Shown in pieces: positions 11,950 through 23,754 of a DNA stretch of 64,000 nt. The position numbers were made by a program, and so were the translations under genes. How positions within the stretch are numbered: position 1 is the stretch's first letter; each line of letters starts with the position of its first letter. Source of the DNA: Synaphobranchus kaupii (Eukaryota > Chordata > Actinopteri > Anguilliformes > Synaphobranchidae); the NCBI GenBank assembly GCA_029718625.1, contig CM056379.1, positions 54,953,579 to 55,017,578 on the forward strand, written 5' to 3'. Under the pieces are notes generated by a model. It was not told the DNA's origin. It searched no databases and was given only the letters and a program-made list of their open reading frames with translations.

Positions 11950-12561
11950 TGTGAGGTGGCTGGGGCGGGGGACCAGACATGACCGTGAGGGGATCACAAA
12001 TTACTCCAGGAATGGAGTACCACAAAAAGGGGACAGGAATTAGAATTGTGAACGGAGCAGAGAAAAATAAACAGAAAGGGAAAATAACTCCCACCGTACA
12101 GTCAAAGTATAGCAACCCAGAAAAGTGGGCGAAAAGCTCGCAGACTTGAGCAGGAAATAAAAGAAAAGGACAGGCCTCTAGCTCAAATAATGAATGAGCA
12201 ATAATAAAGAGGCGAGAATGAGAAAAGAGGGGACAGGGGAAAAACCAAGGCAAGGAACAGAAAGTGCAAATGCGAAAACAAACTCCTAATAAAGAATATC
12301 TAACGTGGCAAGTCCCGCGTTACTTTTTAGCAAAGCGTAAAAGCAAAGTGGTCGCCTGAACCTATACCTGTTACCGGCTTTACGTGGCTAAGACACAAAA
12401 GCAACGAACCAGGAAGTCACTGCGCTTAAATAACGAGCAGACGCTAGCACAGGTGAAAAGAATGAGTGCGGGTAGGCGGAAAAACACGGTAGGGGCGCCG
12501 TTCTGCGGACCCGAAAGGAAATGTCCGCAGAACAGAAACGGCGAGCTGCAAAACCATGACA
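11950..12561 (-). mobile_element. Probable solo LTR (Gypsy-type) inside the L1
   Basis: Read on the minus strand the segment starts TGTCATGGTTTTGCAGCTC and ends ...CCACCTCACA, i.e. TG...CA, about 612 bp. Flanks are CTCTC (11945-11949) and CTCAC (12562-12566), a 4/5 match to a 5-bp target duplication. No internal retroviral genes are present. L1 sequence lies on both sides, but about 250 residues of ORF2 between endonuclease and RT are missing at this site. Identification as an LTR is structural only. Confidence 0.45.
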
Positions 12562-12680
12562 CTCACTATACATCAAAAAGATTGAAGTCCTTAATGAATG
12601 CATTTAAAGCTTTAGATGATAATTGTTGTGGATGAGAGGGGTTTTGCGTCGATCTGTCCATCCTCACGTCAACAACAGCA
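12562..12680 (-). pseudogene. L1 endonuclease fragment
   Basis: The minus strand encodes AVVDVRMDRSTQNPS and ALNAFIKDFNLFDVY, matching the L1 APE-type endonuclease between the GDFN motif and the following helix. The upstream part of the same motif, GYELIIGGD, is found on the far side of the UnaL2-like insertion (about 14076-14110). Confidence 0.7.
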
Positions 12681-12711
12681 TTACATTACATTACATTACA
12701 TTTATTTAGCA

Positions 12712-12732
12712 GACGCTTTTATCCAAAGCGAC
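12712..12732 (-). promoter_or_regulatory. LINE 3' stem-loop with GGATA loop
   Basis: On the minus strand CGCTTT-GGATA-AAAGCG forms a 6-bp stem with a GGATA loop just upstream of TCTGCTAAAT and the TGTAA repeats. In eel UnaL2 the GGAUA loop is the structure recognised by the LINE reverse transcriptase to start target-primed reverse transcription. The loop is fully conserved here. Confidence 0.8.
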
Positions 12733-12970
12733 GTACAGTAAGTGCATACAGAGACATCATCAAGATCTACAGAACAGACAAGGCAAAGCACATCCTTCGC
12801 ATAATGTAGCAGCTATCCCTAGCAATGAACGTCGACTGTAGTTCACAGTAAGCTGTGGGCAAATCAGCAACACCATACTTCCATTCCAAATACTAGTATA
12901 AACTATAATAAACAGACAGGAAAACACAGGGAACTAGTAAACAGGGAACTGATATTCCTAGGTGAGGATA

Positions 12971-14064
12971 TCAGTCAAGGTGGAGTCTGAAGAGGTGTGT
13001 CTTCAGGCCTCGACGGAATGCAGGCAGGGTTGGAGTAGAACGTAGGGGAATGGGAAGTTCATTCCACCACTGAGGAGCTAATGTGGAAAAACTCCGCAGT
13101 CGGAACAAGCGAGAGCCTTTGACACGGAGGGGGGGAAGTGCCAGTCGCCCTGCTGTAGAAGAGCGAAGTGGTCGAGCAGGAACATAGTTCTGGATTAAGT
13201 CCTGCAGGTAGGCGGGGCCTGTCCTATTGGCTGCAGTGTAGGCCAGGGTCAGAACTTTGAACCTGATCCTGGCTGCAACTGGCAGCCAGTGGAGAGACCT
13301 CAGCAGGGGGGTTACACGGGAAAATTTCGGGAGGTTGAACACAAGCCGGGCAGCTGCATTCTGGATGAGTTGAAGAGGCAGAATGGCGCAGGCCGGTAGG
13401 CTTGCGAGCAGGGAGTTGCAGTAGTCCAGGCGTGAGGTGACCATGGTCTGGACAAGAAGCTGGGTGGAGTAGGTGGTCAGGTACGGTCGAATCCTCCTGA
13501 TGTTGTACAGGAGGAACCTGCAGGACCGTGCCGTTGCCCTGATGTGCTCTTTGAAGTCCAGCCGGTCGTCCAGGACCACCCCCAGGTTCCTTGCAGAGCG
13601 GGAGGCAGCCACCACGGTCCCATCAACGGTGATGGAGAGGTCATGTAGTGGGGAGGTCTTGTACGGCATGAAGAGGAGCTCTGTCTTGTCAAGGTTGAGC
13701 TTCAGGTGATGGGTAGCCATCCACTCAGAGATGTCAGTCAGACAAGCAGATATCCTCTCCTTAACCTGTGGGATAGAGGGAGGGAAAGAGAGGAAGAGTT
13801 GAGTATCATCAGCATAGCTATGGTATGAGAAGCCATGTGAATGGATTACTGAGCCAAGAGACTTAGTATACATAGAGAACAGCAGAGGAACCAGTACAGA
13901 TCCCTGCGGGACTCCTGTAGACAGGGGACGGGGAGCAGAGACGGAACCCTTCCAGGAGACTTGGTAGGATCTATCAGTGAGATACGATACAAACCAAGAG
14001 AGGGCAGTTCCAGAAATGCCCATCTCAGCGAGTGTGGAGATCAGGAGTTTGTGGTTGACCGTTC
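12971..14064 (-). pseudogene. UnaL2-like LINE reverse transcriptase, N-terminally truncated open frame
   Basis: An uninterrupted frame of about 365 codons from VNHKLL to the stop. Visible: [32 protein letters not shown], the catalytic YADDTQLF, HHLKLNLDKTELLF, and the C-terminal SRLDYCNSLLASLP, IQNAAARLV, SLHWLPVAARI and WWNELP. The whole endonuclease and RT motifs 0-2 are lost by 5' truncation. The first residues of the open frame (MVAIRTAIRT) come from the duplicated junction, not from the element. Lack of stops over 1.1 kb suggests a relatively recent insertion. Confidence 0.85.
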
Positions 14065-14119
14065 TTATCGCCGTTCTTATCGCCACCAATAATCAATTCG
14101 TACCCCATATCACGTAGCA

Positions 14120-15242
14120 ACACGTTGCCATGCCAATTGCAACTAAATTACCTGAAACATTACATGTCACTCTTCACTACTTTTGTACAAACTTGACTTT
14201 CCGTGGGGTTGGCTGTAAAACAAACGTGACATGCACTGACGAGTTAAAACATTTTGTGGCCATCTTCTATTACCTCTCTCATATGGCAGTGTATTAACCT
14301 CTCTCTACTCAGGTAAGCACAAAGTCCATCAAGAGTGCCATTATTGCTACTGATAACAACACAATAGAGGTGCATGTTACCGGTTCCTTTGCTGAGGTCA
14401 CATCCATTCCGCCCTTCCTGTTCTGTGAGTGACGAACACCTAAAAGTGTGTCCAACTGTTCCCAGTGACACAACGCCATGGTCAGGCCTAATGGATGTGC
14501 ATGTGTTCACATATCTTTCCATATTTTAAGCCACCTCCTGTTTTACAGGCTTGTTGTTCTTAACCAGCGCTGGGGTTGATGCGTCATGTTCTGTCCTCAG
14601 CGCATTAATAAGCCTCTCCGTTTCAGCGTGGATAAGATGGGAATATGAGGAATCATTTACATCTTTTAAGCATTAGTCAAGTAGAGCACCCTTGAGGCAA
14701 TTTGGCAGATTTTCCCTTCTTAAAACACCCCAGAGAACTCACTGAGCATTCAGTCTACAAACACAAAAAGGAAATCTTTGTTCACAAACACAGAATGAAA
14801 AGTGGATTACTTTAAATGCCCAGGCAGATGGGGGGAAGAAATGTGATGTTAACAGCAGCAACCTGAGAGCCACTGAATAAATTGTACCTGCCAAACCATT
14901 GGCAAGGTTGTTGCTGGAATAATGCCACTGCTGACACTTAGCACACAAACAGGAAATGTATCCTCCTGAAATGAGGATATGCTACAGGACTCTGAGCCTC
15001 TTCACATTCACCAGCCAAGATGTATGACCCATGTCTGCCCAGCTGAGGGGGATAAAAGCTATTTCCTAAAACATGTAGGTAATTACTCATAGTTAAGCTG
15101 GTTTTGGGAGTGTGGCAGCTGTTAGAGGAACGTGGTTTCTGGCGTGTGCTGACTGCAGTCACATGGCTCGGATAGCCACGCTGTTCACTGTGGAGTATTT
15201 TAAGTGTGTGGGCAGCTAAAACGAGAGCATGAGTGCCTCCAA

Positions 15243-15274
<32 letters not shown>

Positions 15275-15700
15275 CATCAGTACAAGCTCTTCAGAGGACA
15301 CATGTTTGGTGTGGAGAGGCCTCTTTGCGAGTATCACAGAATGTGAAAAGGAGGCAAAGTGGGGGAGATATTGACATGACAAAGATAGAAGCAGAATCGC
15401 TCTGTGGAAATCATCTGCAGGGGCGCATGAGCCCTGTCGCCAAAATTTGGCATGGAAAACAGGGGCGGGTTCCTTTCGCATTGTTTAAATATGACAGCCC
15501 CACCACAAATGGTTTGATATGAGCCCCATTATTGATCATGTAAATCTACAACTGCTCCTTTGTTTCTTCATTATTATATAATCAGTTTTTACATTTTATT
15601 TCATGAAGTCAAACTTCCATTCCTCTGCAATCTGGTTTCATCCGAAAGTCAATGTAAAGGGTGCAAGACAGCTTGTTAATCATTAAAGTTCAAAAGTTTC
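14120..15700. other. No gene seen; one (AC)n microsatellite
   Basis: Apparently unique sequence. An (AC)n run lies at about 15244-15269. Short open frames around 15200-15500 are reading through this run. No exon or RNA is recognisable. Confidence 0.5.
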
Positions 15701-15716
15701 ATATCAAAGCTTTACG

Positions 15717-15776
15717 TGACGTCAAAGCTGACAAAGGTGACAACAAAGGTGACGTCACGTGGCGGTGTAATGGCGG
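15717..15776 (+). promoter_or_regulatory. Cluster of CRE palindromes, E-box and YY1-like site
   Basis: The palindrome TGACGTCA occurs at 15717-15724 and 15750-15757, with AAAGGTGAC repeats between them. It is followed at once by CACGTGG (E-box) and then TAATGGCGGCATG, which fits the YY1 core ATGGCGGC. The next 500 bp are GC- and CpG-richer than the flanks. This is the layout of a TATA-less promoter, either of an unknown transcript or a LINE 5' UTR. No downstream gene was identified. Confidence 0.4.
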
Positions 15777-16270
15777 CATGTAGTCCAGCTGTCTTATGTG
15801 TTCGTGTTTGTTAATTTGAATGTATTTTGTTGTGTCTGGCTTTTGACTTTTGTTTTTTCATGCACTGTGTGTCTTTTGTGGTGTGGGGAGGCGGGCTGGA
15901 GATTTTTCGGGGCACTCCTGCCGCTTGTTTTGATGATATTGTCTCGCCGGGATAATTTTGTTTGTGGTCATCACCATGGAGACGCATTCGCAACATATGC
16001 TCGGGAATGTCCGTTGGATCTGCAGCAGCAAAGTTTACCTTCGCTCTTCACCGGAGTTGAAGATGTCGGGACTGATTAGAGAGTGCAGGCGGTCTTCAAA
16101 GGGCAACCATGGAAGGGAAGGCGAAGATGGTGCGGGGGAGGAGTGAGGCGACGAGTGGGAAGGCTGACGCAGTTCGGTGCTCCGTTTCAACAGTACAGAG
16201 ACCGCAAAGTCGTGGAGGCGGAGTTTGTGTGTTGGACTGCTAAATGACACTGGACATCTCGGGACAGTGG
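15777..16270 (+). other. CpG-rich block, possible LINE 5' UTR or untranslated first exon
   Basis: Overlapping short frames include MSGLIRECRRSSKGNHGREG from about 16063, an Arg/Gly-rich string resembling the region before the endonuclease of some L2-type LINEs. No endonuclease follows. It could instead be a host promoter exon; the sequence does not decide. Confidence 0.3.
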
Positions 16271-16439
16271 GGGCTATTTATTTTTTATCATGGCTGTATT
16301 CCAATTTAATTCACTTAATTTGATATTGTATGTCTTTATTTGGTGTGTGTGTTTGTGTTTTGTGGGTCTGCCCCACTGTCTGTCTTTTTTGTTGTTGCTG
16401 GTGGCTACAACTGAAGTTCCCGAATACCCAGGTGTTTTT

Positions 16440-16626
16440 TGAACTTCCCAGTCTTTATTTGCCCCAGTCCCAACTCTTTTGGAACATGCAGGCATCAAAT
16501 TCAGAATTAGCGTATATTTACAAAAATCAATAAAGTTGATAAGGTAAAACATAAATATCTTTTCTTTCTACTGTTTTCAATTAAATATATGTAAAAGAGA
16601 ATCACTGCTTTCTGCTTTTATGTGCT
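16440..16626 (+). mobile_element. Right end of the CAAACCCCAATTCC element family, truncated
   Basis: 16562-16626 (CTACTGTTTTCAATTAAATA ... CACTGCTTTCTGCTTTTATG) is the reverse complement of the left end at 18050-18120. The segment before it, with TCCCAACTCTTTTGGAACAT and GCAGGCATCAAATTC, is the internal part of the same family. The outermost inverted repeat (GGGGTTTGT) is missing, the sequence breaking at GTGCTAGCCAC. Confidence 0.55.
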
Positions 16627-18011
16627 AGCCACAGAGGCCTGCATGTCAAACTATAGCCTGCAGCTCCTTAAGTATCATTCCAGTCCTCAGATACTGAATT
16701 GCTATCAAGCTGCAAGGCAACATGATGGGCTAGGGGGAGGAGTAACCCACTGAACAGGAATCAATAACATCTTGTCATGGAAAAAAACAACAAAAAGAAA
16801 AACAGAAAACAGACCAAAGCGTGAAGGTGGTTTAGATGTAGTGTACTGTTCTGCCCATTAAACAGGGAACATGCTGCTATTAATAGCTCATGCCGTGTAG
16901 TAACCATAACACTGGGTTACTGTAGTCCAGATCACTCCCATTAGAACTGCTTTACAGAAGAGGCTCCGATTGCATATGTTTATGGAGCGTATAAGGCACC
17001 TGGGACCCAAAGAACAGAATGTCATCATCCTATTTGGACAAACACATCATTTTTTATAACCTTTCATATTCATAACTTAACACTCCCAAACATGCTTCCC
17101 TTTTGACAAAACCAGATAAACAAGGTAAACAAAGATACAGTTTATCAAGGACAAGTCTTTTATTGTGTTTCTGAGTACATGGTCTGAATGTTTTTCAGAT
17201 ATTTTTCAGAATGCATGCAAACAGCCTTTTGTCGTTTAGCCTACACGGCAGTCAGGTTTAGTATATTCTGCACCTTTTCAAATAAATCATGATATTATGC
17301 ACTATTCATTGTCTGTTTCCTTCATCATCTTCAACATCTGCAAATGAGTTCAATCTCTTGGTATGCATTCTGACAGCTGATTAGGCTTTGCACTATAGTG
17401 CATAGTAAGCAAATTATATAAATAATAAAATGTCTTATGTATTTAGGGGCAGGCCAAGAATGTCTTCAGTGATGTGCATGTCAATAACTGTTTAGTTTGT
17501 GGGTATGACAAATCACAACTGCCCCTTGTATACCACATCTGTGGATCAACAGTTGCAACCTGCAGAACATCTTGCACCCAGTTATGAGGGTTTTTGCCTA
17601 CCACAACCAATGTGGACAAATGTGACTTGCGGAATAAATTATGTGTGAGGTGAAATGGTGATTTTATTTAATCTTAATCAACATTCTTTTAAGATTAAGG
17701 TTGGAGTGGGACCTATTAAGCAAATCAAATATGCAATAATATAATCACTATTTCCCTACCTTTGTTTAAAAAATAGTATGGAGAAATTGATGATGTAACT
17801 CTTGCTAAACTGTTAACATATAATTTAATTTTCACAGGAATAGAGCCGAGAGAGAGAATTGGAGACAGATATCACAGTGCCAAGCGATAGTCTCTGTGAC
17901 TGAGAAACTGCAAATGAAATGAGAAAATGTGTTTGCTGTGAGATAAAATGAAATTAAACTGCAACCTTGGTAGAGGCATTGTACAGTCCATTTGATCCTA
18001 GAAAGGATAAA
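16627..18011. other. No gene seen
   Basis: AT-rich, apparently unique. No repeat boundaries, exons or RNA features are evident. Confidence 0.45.
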
Positions 18012-18186
18012 CAAACCCCAATTCCAAAAAAGTTGGGACAGTATGTAAAATGCACATAAAAGCAGAAAGCAGTGATTTGTAAATTCTATTTTACATATAT
18101 TTAATTGAAAACAGTACAAAGATGTTAAATTAAATGTTTTACCTTATCAACATTATAGATTTTTGTACTGGGAAATTCAATACATC

Positions 18187-18442
18187 TGTTTGGAACATTC
18201 CACAGGTGATGCTATCATGACTGGGTATAAAAGGATATCAAAAGACTCTTCTATAAAAAGATATCTTATTTTCAGGTACTCTTACAAGTGTTACTATAAC
18301 CTCTTTACATTTGAATTCCATACAGGGGAATAGTATGGAACCCATGGTTGGCTAAATGGCTAAGTCATCAAGGGTCTGAGGTATCAAACGAGCCTCAAAC
18401 CATCACTGCTGCCAGACATGCAGTAGATATGGATGGATCACT
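18187..18442 (+). mobile_element. Fold-back module, left arm (copy c)
   Basis: Runs from CTGTTTGGAACATTCCACAG through ATCAAAAGACTCTTC, CATTTGAATTCC, CATGGTTGGCTAAATGGC, TCAAGGGTCTGAGGTATCAA to CAGTAGATATGGATGGATCA then CTTTAA. Its inverted partner lies at 24020-24232, which ends in the complementary TGGAATGTTCCAAACAG. The arms were one fold-back element before the piggyBac-like element entered at the TTAA. Confidence 0.65.
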
Positions 18443-19897
18443 TTAACCCCTTCGCGCAGATGGCGATTTGGTCAATTCTCACCTATTTAGGGGGTGGTCT
18501 GTTTAAGGATTTTGAACTCCAGGGGCTCTATCTTGGCGATCTTGGCGCTTGGTCTAAGCACATGGCGTAAAGTCCATTTTGGGCGTGTCCAAGTCCACTT
18601 TTGCTATTTTAACGGCGTGTTTTTTGGGCGCTAAGCACGGCGCAAGGTGCAAATGGGCTGAACCTAGTCGCTTCATTAATTATAGGTGTATCTTGGGCGT
18701 GACATGCAATAAACCAATCAAAATGTCATATCCCATTCCCTTTAAAAGCCTGTTTTCCACCTTGGCAGATTGCTTGATGGCGAAACAGACATGCTTGTGC
18801 ATGTTTAGTGTGATCAAGGAATAGGCTAAATGGAGTATGATCAATATTATTCGGACTAACCATTAGCCTATGAGTTCCCGGTAATTCCCGACAGGGCTGT
18901 TATTTTACAAAATATATGGGGTTAAATTTTCGTTAAAAGGACCTGCAACAGCTGAGAATAAGCTATCAATGGCTTCAGTCTCACCTTAGAAAACGCCAAA
19001 TTAGCCTGCTTGTTCAGCGAATTTCATTTGATTATACGAGTGTCAAACATCAATTCCATGAGGCTGTTCTCATGGAGTTATCGAAGTTCAAGCTTCATCC
19101 GAAGTTGATTAGGCTACCTGCATAGTAATATTGATTAATAACATAAATACCGTTATTTTGCCTTAATGATGACACTAAATACAATAAAGCTGTCAGGTTG
19201 GCAACCCATATGTTCACGCATATTTCCCCTTGTTTAATAATGTCCTGTTTATGGAAATGTGACCAACCTGTTTTACTCATAGCGTAATGCTTTAAAACAA
19301 TCCACTTTCCCAGGAAGACCGTGAAACGTGCGACTCACAGCAGGGGAAACAGAGAACATGCAGCGCACGTGCAGAGAATGGCATTAAAATTAACTGTGTA
19401 ATGTGCTACAAATTTGTTTTCGTTTCTACTTAGACGCTTAGTTCTCTTTAAATTAGTTTTGTTCAGTTATGGAATAACAGGTGAAATCAGCTGGGTTTTA
19501 ATAAGCTGAGAGTATGGAAACCTGGTCACTGTAATTTAAAAAATATGAAGGATGAAGAATAGCTAATGTTACAATTTAGTTAACATGGTGACATTTATCT
19601 CCGTTTTTTAACCATAGGCTATCGAAAAAACCTTATGCACAGCGAATCCGCTGTAGCCTAGGCTATTTGAAAAACAATAAATGCAATATTCACTGGACAA
19701 GGTTTTGAACTTTTTTCAGTCACAAAGCATTCTATTTACTTACAGGCTGTATTCCTAGATAAACAGGGTTGTATTGTAATGACATCTGAAGCGCATTTTC
19801 AGAACTGAAATGTCCGTCTATTGCCGTGCGCGAGTTTTCCATTGAATGACAATTCACGCATTAGGTGTAAATGACAATTTGCGTATTAGGCTTGATA

Positions 19898-21529
19898 TAC
19901 AGTCAAGCCTGAAAGTCTGCACACCCCTTTCACCTTCTCCATGTTTTATTACGTTACAGACTTATACTACAATAGATTGAGTTCATTTTTTGCCTCAAAC
20001 ATCTACACACAATAGCCAATAATGACGAAGTGAAAACAGGTTTTTAGAAAATATGCTATTTTATTTTACTGACAAAAATAGGTTATTTAGGGGTTACATA
20101 TCTGTACACACCCTTAGCCTAATACTTGGTTGCTGCACCTTTGGCAGCGATTACAGCTTCAAGGCGTCTTGGGAAAGAAGCTACGAGCTTGGCACACTTG
20201 TTTCTGGACATTTTTGCCCATTCCTCTTGGCATATCCTTGCAAGCTCCGTCAGGTTGGATGGGGAGCGTCGGTACACAGCCATTTTCAGCTCTTTCCACA
20301 GATTTTCAATTGGATTCAGGTCTGGGCTCTGGCCGGACCACTCAAGGACATGCACAGACTTTCTCCAAAGCCACTCCTTTGTTCTCTTGGCTGTGTGCTT
20401 CGGGTCGTTGTCATGTTGGAAGGTAAACCTTCGCCCCAGTCTGAGGTCCAGAGCGCTCTGGAGCAGGTTTTCTTCAAGGATCTCGGTGTACTTAGCTGCA
20501 TTCATCTTTCCCTCTATCAGGACTAGTCGCCCCATTCCCTCTGCTGAAAAACATCCCCACATCATGATGCTGCCACCGCCATGCTTCACTGTAGGGATGG
20601 TATTAGCCAGGTGATGAGCGGTGCCTGGTTTCCTCCAGACGTGACGCTTGGTATTCAGGCCAAAAAGTTCAATTTTGGTTTCATCATACCAGAGAATGTT
20701 GATTCTCATGGTTTGAGAGTCCTCTAGGTGCCTTTTTGGCAAACTCCAAGTGGGCTGTGATGTGCCTTTTACTAAGGAGGGGCTTCCGTCTGGCCACTCT
20801 ACCATAAAGGCCTGATTGGTGGAGTGCTGCCTGGATGGTTGATCTTCGGAAAGGTTCTCCCATCTCCACAAGGATACGCTGGAGCTCTGTCAGAGTGACC
20901 CTCGGGTTCCTGCTCACCTCCCTGGCCAAGGCCCGTCTTCTCCGATTGCTCAGTTTGGCCGGGCGGCCAGGTCTAGGAAGATTCTTGGTAGTTCCAAACT
21001 TCTTCCATTTATGAATGATGGTGGCCACTGTGCTCTTTGGGACCTGTAAAGCTGCAGAGATTTTTCCGTACCCTTCTCCAGATCTATGCCTTGACACAAT
21101 CATGTTTCTGAGGTCTGCAGATAATTCCTTTGACCCCATGGCTTGGAGTTCTGACATGCATGCACTGTCAACTGTGGGACCTTATATAGGCAGGTGTTGG
21201 CAATCCCCAATCATGTCCAATCAATTGAATTTATCACAGGTGGACTCCAATTAAGTTGTAGAAACATCTCAAGCAGTATCAGTGGAAACAAAATGCACCT
21301 CAGCTCACTTTTGGGTGTCATATCATATGTACATATGATATTTTACATTTTGATTTTTAATAAATTAGCACAAATGTCTAAAAACCTGTTTTCACTTTGT
21401 CATTATGGGCTATTTTGTGTAGAATTTTGAGACAAAAAAAATGAACTCAATTTATTGTAGAATATGTCTGTAACATAATAAAACGTGGAGAAGGTGAAAG
21501 GGGTGTGCAGACTTTCCGGCTTGACTGTA
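19898..21529 (-). mobile_element. Tc1 element, near-intact
   Basis: 1632 bp with inverted ends: TACAGTCAAGCCTGAAAGTC at the left and ...TTTCCGGCTTGACTGTA at the right, and inner inverted GTCTGCACACCCCTTTCACC. Length and structure are those of a full Tc1 (about 1.6 kb). It carries one transposase gene on the minus strand and is the youngest layer of the nest. Confidence 0.9.
20119..21157 (-). pseudogene. Tc1 transposase with a single frameshift
   Basis: The N-terminal part (21157-20684) has the paired helix-turn-helix region: LRNMIVSRHRSGEGYGKISA and VPKSTVATIIHKWKKFG, then the PGRPAKLS linker and a second helical domain. The C-terminal part (20871-20119, other frame) has the DDE domain: [36 protein letters not shown] and [11 protein letters not shown]. 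The second D and the E are separated by 34 residues (DD34E), as in Tc1. All three catalytic residues are present. The two frames meet at a run of five T (plus strand 20733-20737) in the codons after EFAKK; one base more than needed shifts the frame. Two ATG codons six apart could start the protein; the second (MGSKELS) matches the family. Expected length about 340 residues. Confidence 0.9.
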
Positions 21530-23754
21530 GGTGTTATCAGCTCCTTTTTAATGGATAGCCATTGTCCCATACCATCGCACATCACCTGGATGTTGATGGA
21601 GTGGGCAGAAAGCAATTCAATGTGGCATTCCCCTTCGCTGAGGGAAATGTAGGCTATGGACCCTTTTATTATTATGCATTTTTTGATATAGCCTACACAA
21701 TAATAATATTTCACATTGTAATCTTGATATTTTAGTCTTGCTTGTGCGCGCCCCTGTGTGTAACAGACAGGAGGGGAAGCGCGTTGTACACGCCTATGTA
21801 GACGCACTTATATGCGCCGTTAAAATAACATGTGACATGACTTTAGACCAGGTTTGTGGTGGTTCTAGCGCAAGCGCTTTCTGCTGGCTGAAGATAGCAA
21901 TACGCCAAAAATAATCCTGGCTACTCCTCATTTTAAGACCAACACGCCCAGTTCACTTGCAACGGGCGCAAGAATACATGGTAGTTAAACAACGTGAGCA
22001 CTAGGCGTTATAATGAACCCAGCGACGGGTGTAAGATAGCAAAGACACTTGCGTTTGGGTTAGCGCCGCTTTGCGTCGGGTGTAAGATAGGGCCCCAGGT
22101 GTGAGCATCACATAAACTTTGTAAATGGCTTAAATGAAATAGGCAGGTGTACCATTTACAATACAAACTTATATTTGTTTATTTTCATAATTTAATTCAA
22201 AATAAAGTGCCACAAATGCAAAGAAACATTGGAAAAATACAACAACAAAAAAAAATCATGTATATATACATTTCCTGGATCATAGACTCCATGTCCACAA
22301 GTGTGCAAAATCTGAGGATGATATGCAGAACTACTAAACTACTAAAGGTCTATGATGCAAAATATAGTTGTCTATTAGTGTCTCCAAATCTATCCAAATG
22401 GCTAAATTGTGCACTGCTGTAAATTAAAAAAATAAAAATTATATACTGAACTACAAATCAAGTGTGTTGGCTCATAAAACTCACTTTTGCATAATTTTCA
22501 AGTAGGAATGACTATATTTTCATCAGTATAGGGGGGTAGATATCTATGGGTCCAAACCCCAATGCAAAACATGTCATAAAATGAATAACATTTGTTTTGT
22601 CCATTATAAAGCATACACATTTTCTCCTTCTGATGGTTTAAGATAAGAACATTGATATCACAGTGTTACATACACCTAAATATGTAGCCTAATCATTCAC
22701 TGTTGTACCTCAATAAAACATCACTTTTCCCTGTACTCTACAGTATGTACACTTTTCCCCTGGGATTGCATTTTTTTGTAGTTTTTTTTTCATGTTTTAT
22801 GTTCCTATTCATAATGACTCCATGGAAAGTTTTACAGGAATCTACCACATATCAGTGCACAGTAAATTGGAATGAGTATTTGTCATGCCCTAAGAGACAA
22901 GTATATACGCCATAGCCTATATTATGTACTATAACATGAAAATAAAATAGTATTCCACCATCTGCAAAATGCTGCCAAATGTTCTATCTTCAATAAAAAT
23001 CGGTAGCCTACATCAAAAAGAGATTTAACGATTGTACTACAGTATGTGAAATGCACTCAAAATGCAAAAATAACAATAGGCCTATCAATCATATTGGAAA
23101 GACAGTGCTCGAGTAAAAAAAACGCACGTACATATGTAGCCAGTGAGTCCAATACTCCCCTCCCTAATGCGTTTTCTATAAAGCTTGCGTAATACCAGAC
23201 CGTTAAAACTAAAACTGCCGTTACACTGGCCTGCAATACATTTTTCAAAGCACCGAATAAGACGTTTCATATATCGCTGCTAAGGTTATAATATACTCTA
23301 TTGGATAAAAGACAATTAAACCAGAATGAACTGTAATGAATGAGACGGGCTTGCAGGGAATTACGAGTCGAAGTTTCAGATAGTGTAATATAGCGGTATA
23401 AAGTGTTGTATATTTCTCAAAGGGATTGTACCAGACAATAAATGACCACTGAATTTTGAAAGGAACATCTCTATCTGTAAAACCAATGGTAGGATTGTAT
23501 ATTTATTTCATATTTAGTAGCAGATAGTCATTGTAGAATACGTGGTGCAATGAGACAATAATTTCACGTTTATTTAGCATTTGAGTGAGCAGGGCTTTTC
23601 ACAACGTTTTTGGCATACGATCAGGCTATTGTTGGGTTTATCTTGTTGCTATGACGGAATTCAAATTTTATATGATGAATAAATACATTTATGAACTCAC
23701 ACATAGATGCTATTGTCTACTATGTCAAACATGTGTAGGTATAGACTGGGTGGT

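Larger units (their letters stand above)
12681..14075 (-). mobile_element. UnaL2-like LINE (L2 clade), 5'-truncated
   Basis: 3' end on the minus strand carries the (TGTAA)n-type tail (plus-strand TTACATTACATTACATTACA at 12681-12700) preceded by a stem-loop at 12712-12732. The coding part begins in the RT domain. The 5' junction near 14063-14075 contains a duplicated GTTCTTATCGCC, likely filler made during reverse transcription. It is inserted in the L1 endonuclease between codons for GGD and AVVDV, dating it after the L1. Family name is from the known eel element UnaL2, whose tail and loop it matches. Confidence 0.8.
8779..14118 (-). mobile_element. L1-clade LINE (ORF2 part), split by four insertions
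   Basis: Minus-strand L1 pieces are collinear: endonuclease fragments at 14118-14076 and 12680-12562, reverse transcriptase at 11949-10705, C-terminal region at 10186-9489, and a probable 3' UTR with poly-A (a T run at 8780-8788 on the plus strand) at 8885-8779. The interrupting elements are a Tc1/module chimera, a Tc1 deletion derivative, a probable LTR and a UnaL2-like LINE. The 5' end (ORF1 and the start of the endonuclease) is missing. Assignment to L1 rests on motifs listed in the sub-entries. Confidence 0.7.
18523..22095. mobile_element. PIF/Harbinger-like MITE with 3-bp target duplication
   Basis: Ends are GGGCTCTATCTTGGCGATCT and ...GGTGTAAGATAGGGCCC; flanking CAG at 18520-18522 and 22096-22098 is the 3-bp duplication of the CTCCAGGTGTGAG target seen intact in the other piggyBac-like copies. 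Subterminal GGCGCTTGGTCTAAGCACATG, TTTGGGCGTGTCCAAGTCCA and AACCAATCAAAATGTCATA match fish Harbinger-type MITEs. A Tc1 lies inside. No Harbinger transposase is present. Confidence 0.7.

Noticed and set aside
15200..15522. Open frames with long Thr-His or Cys-Val runs
   Set aside because: They read through the (AC)n microsatellite at 15244-15269.
20126..20614. Plus-strand open frames of up to 162 codons
   Set aside because: They are antisense shadows of the Tc1 transposase on the minus strand.
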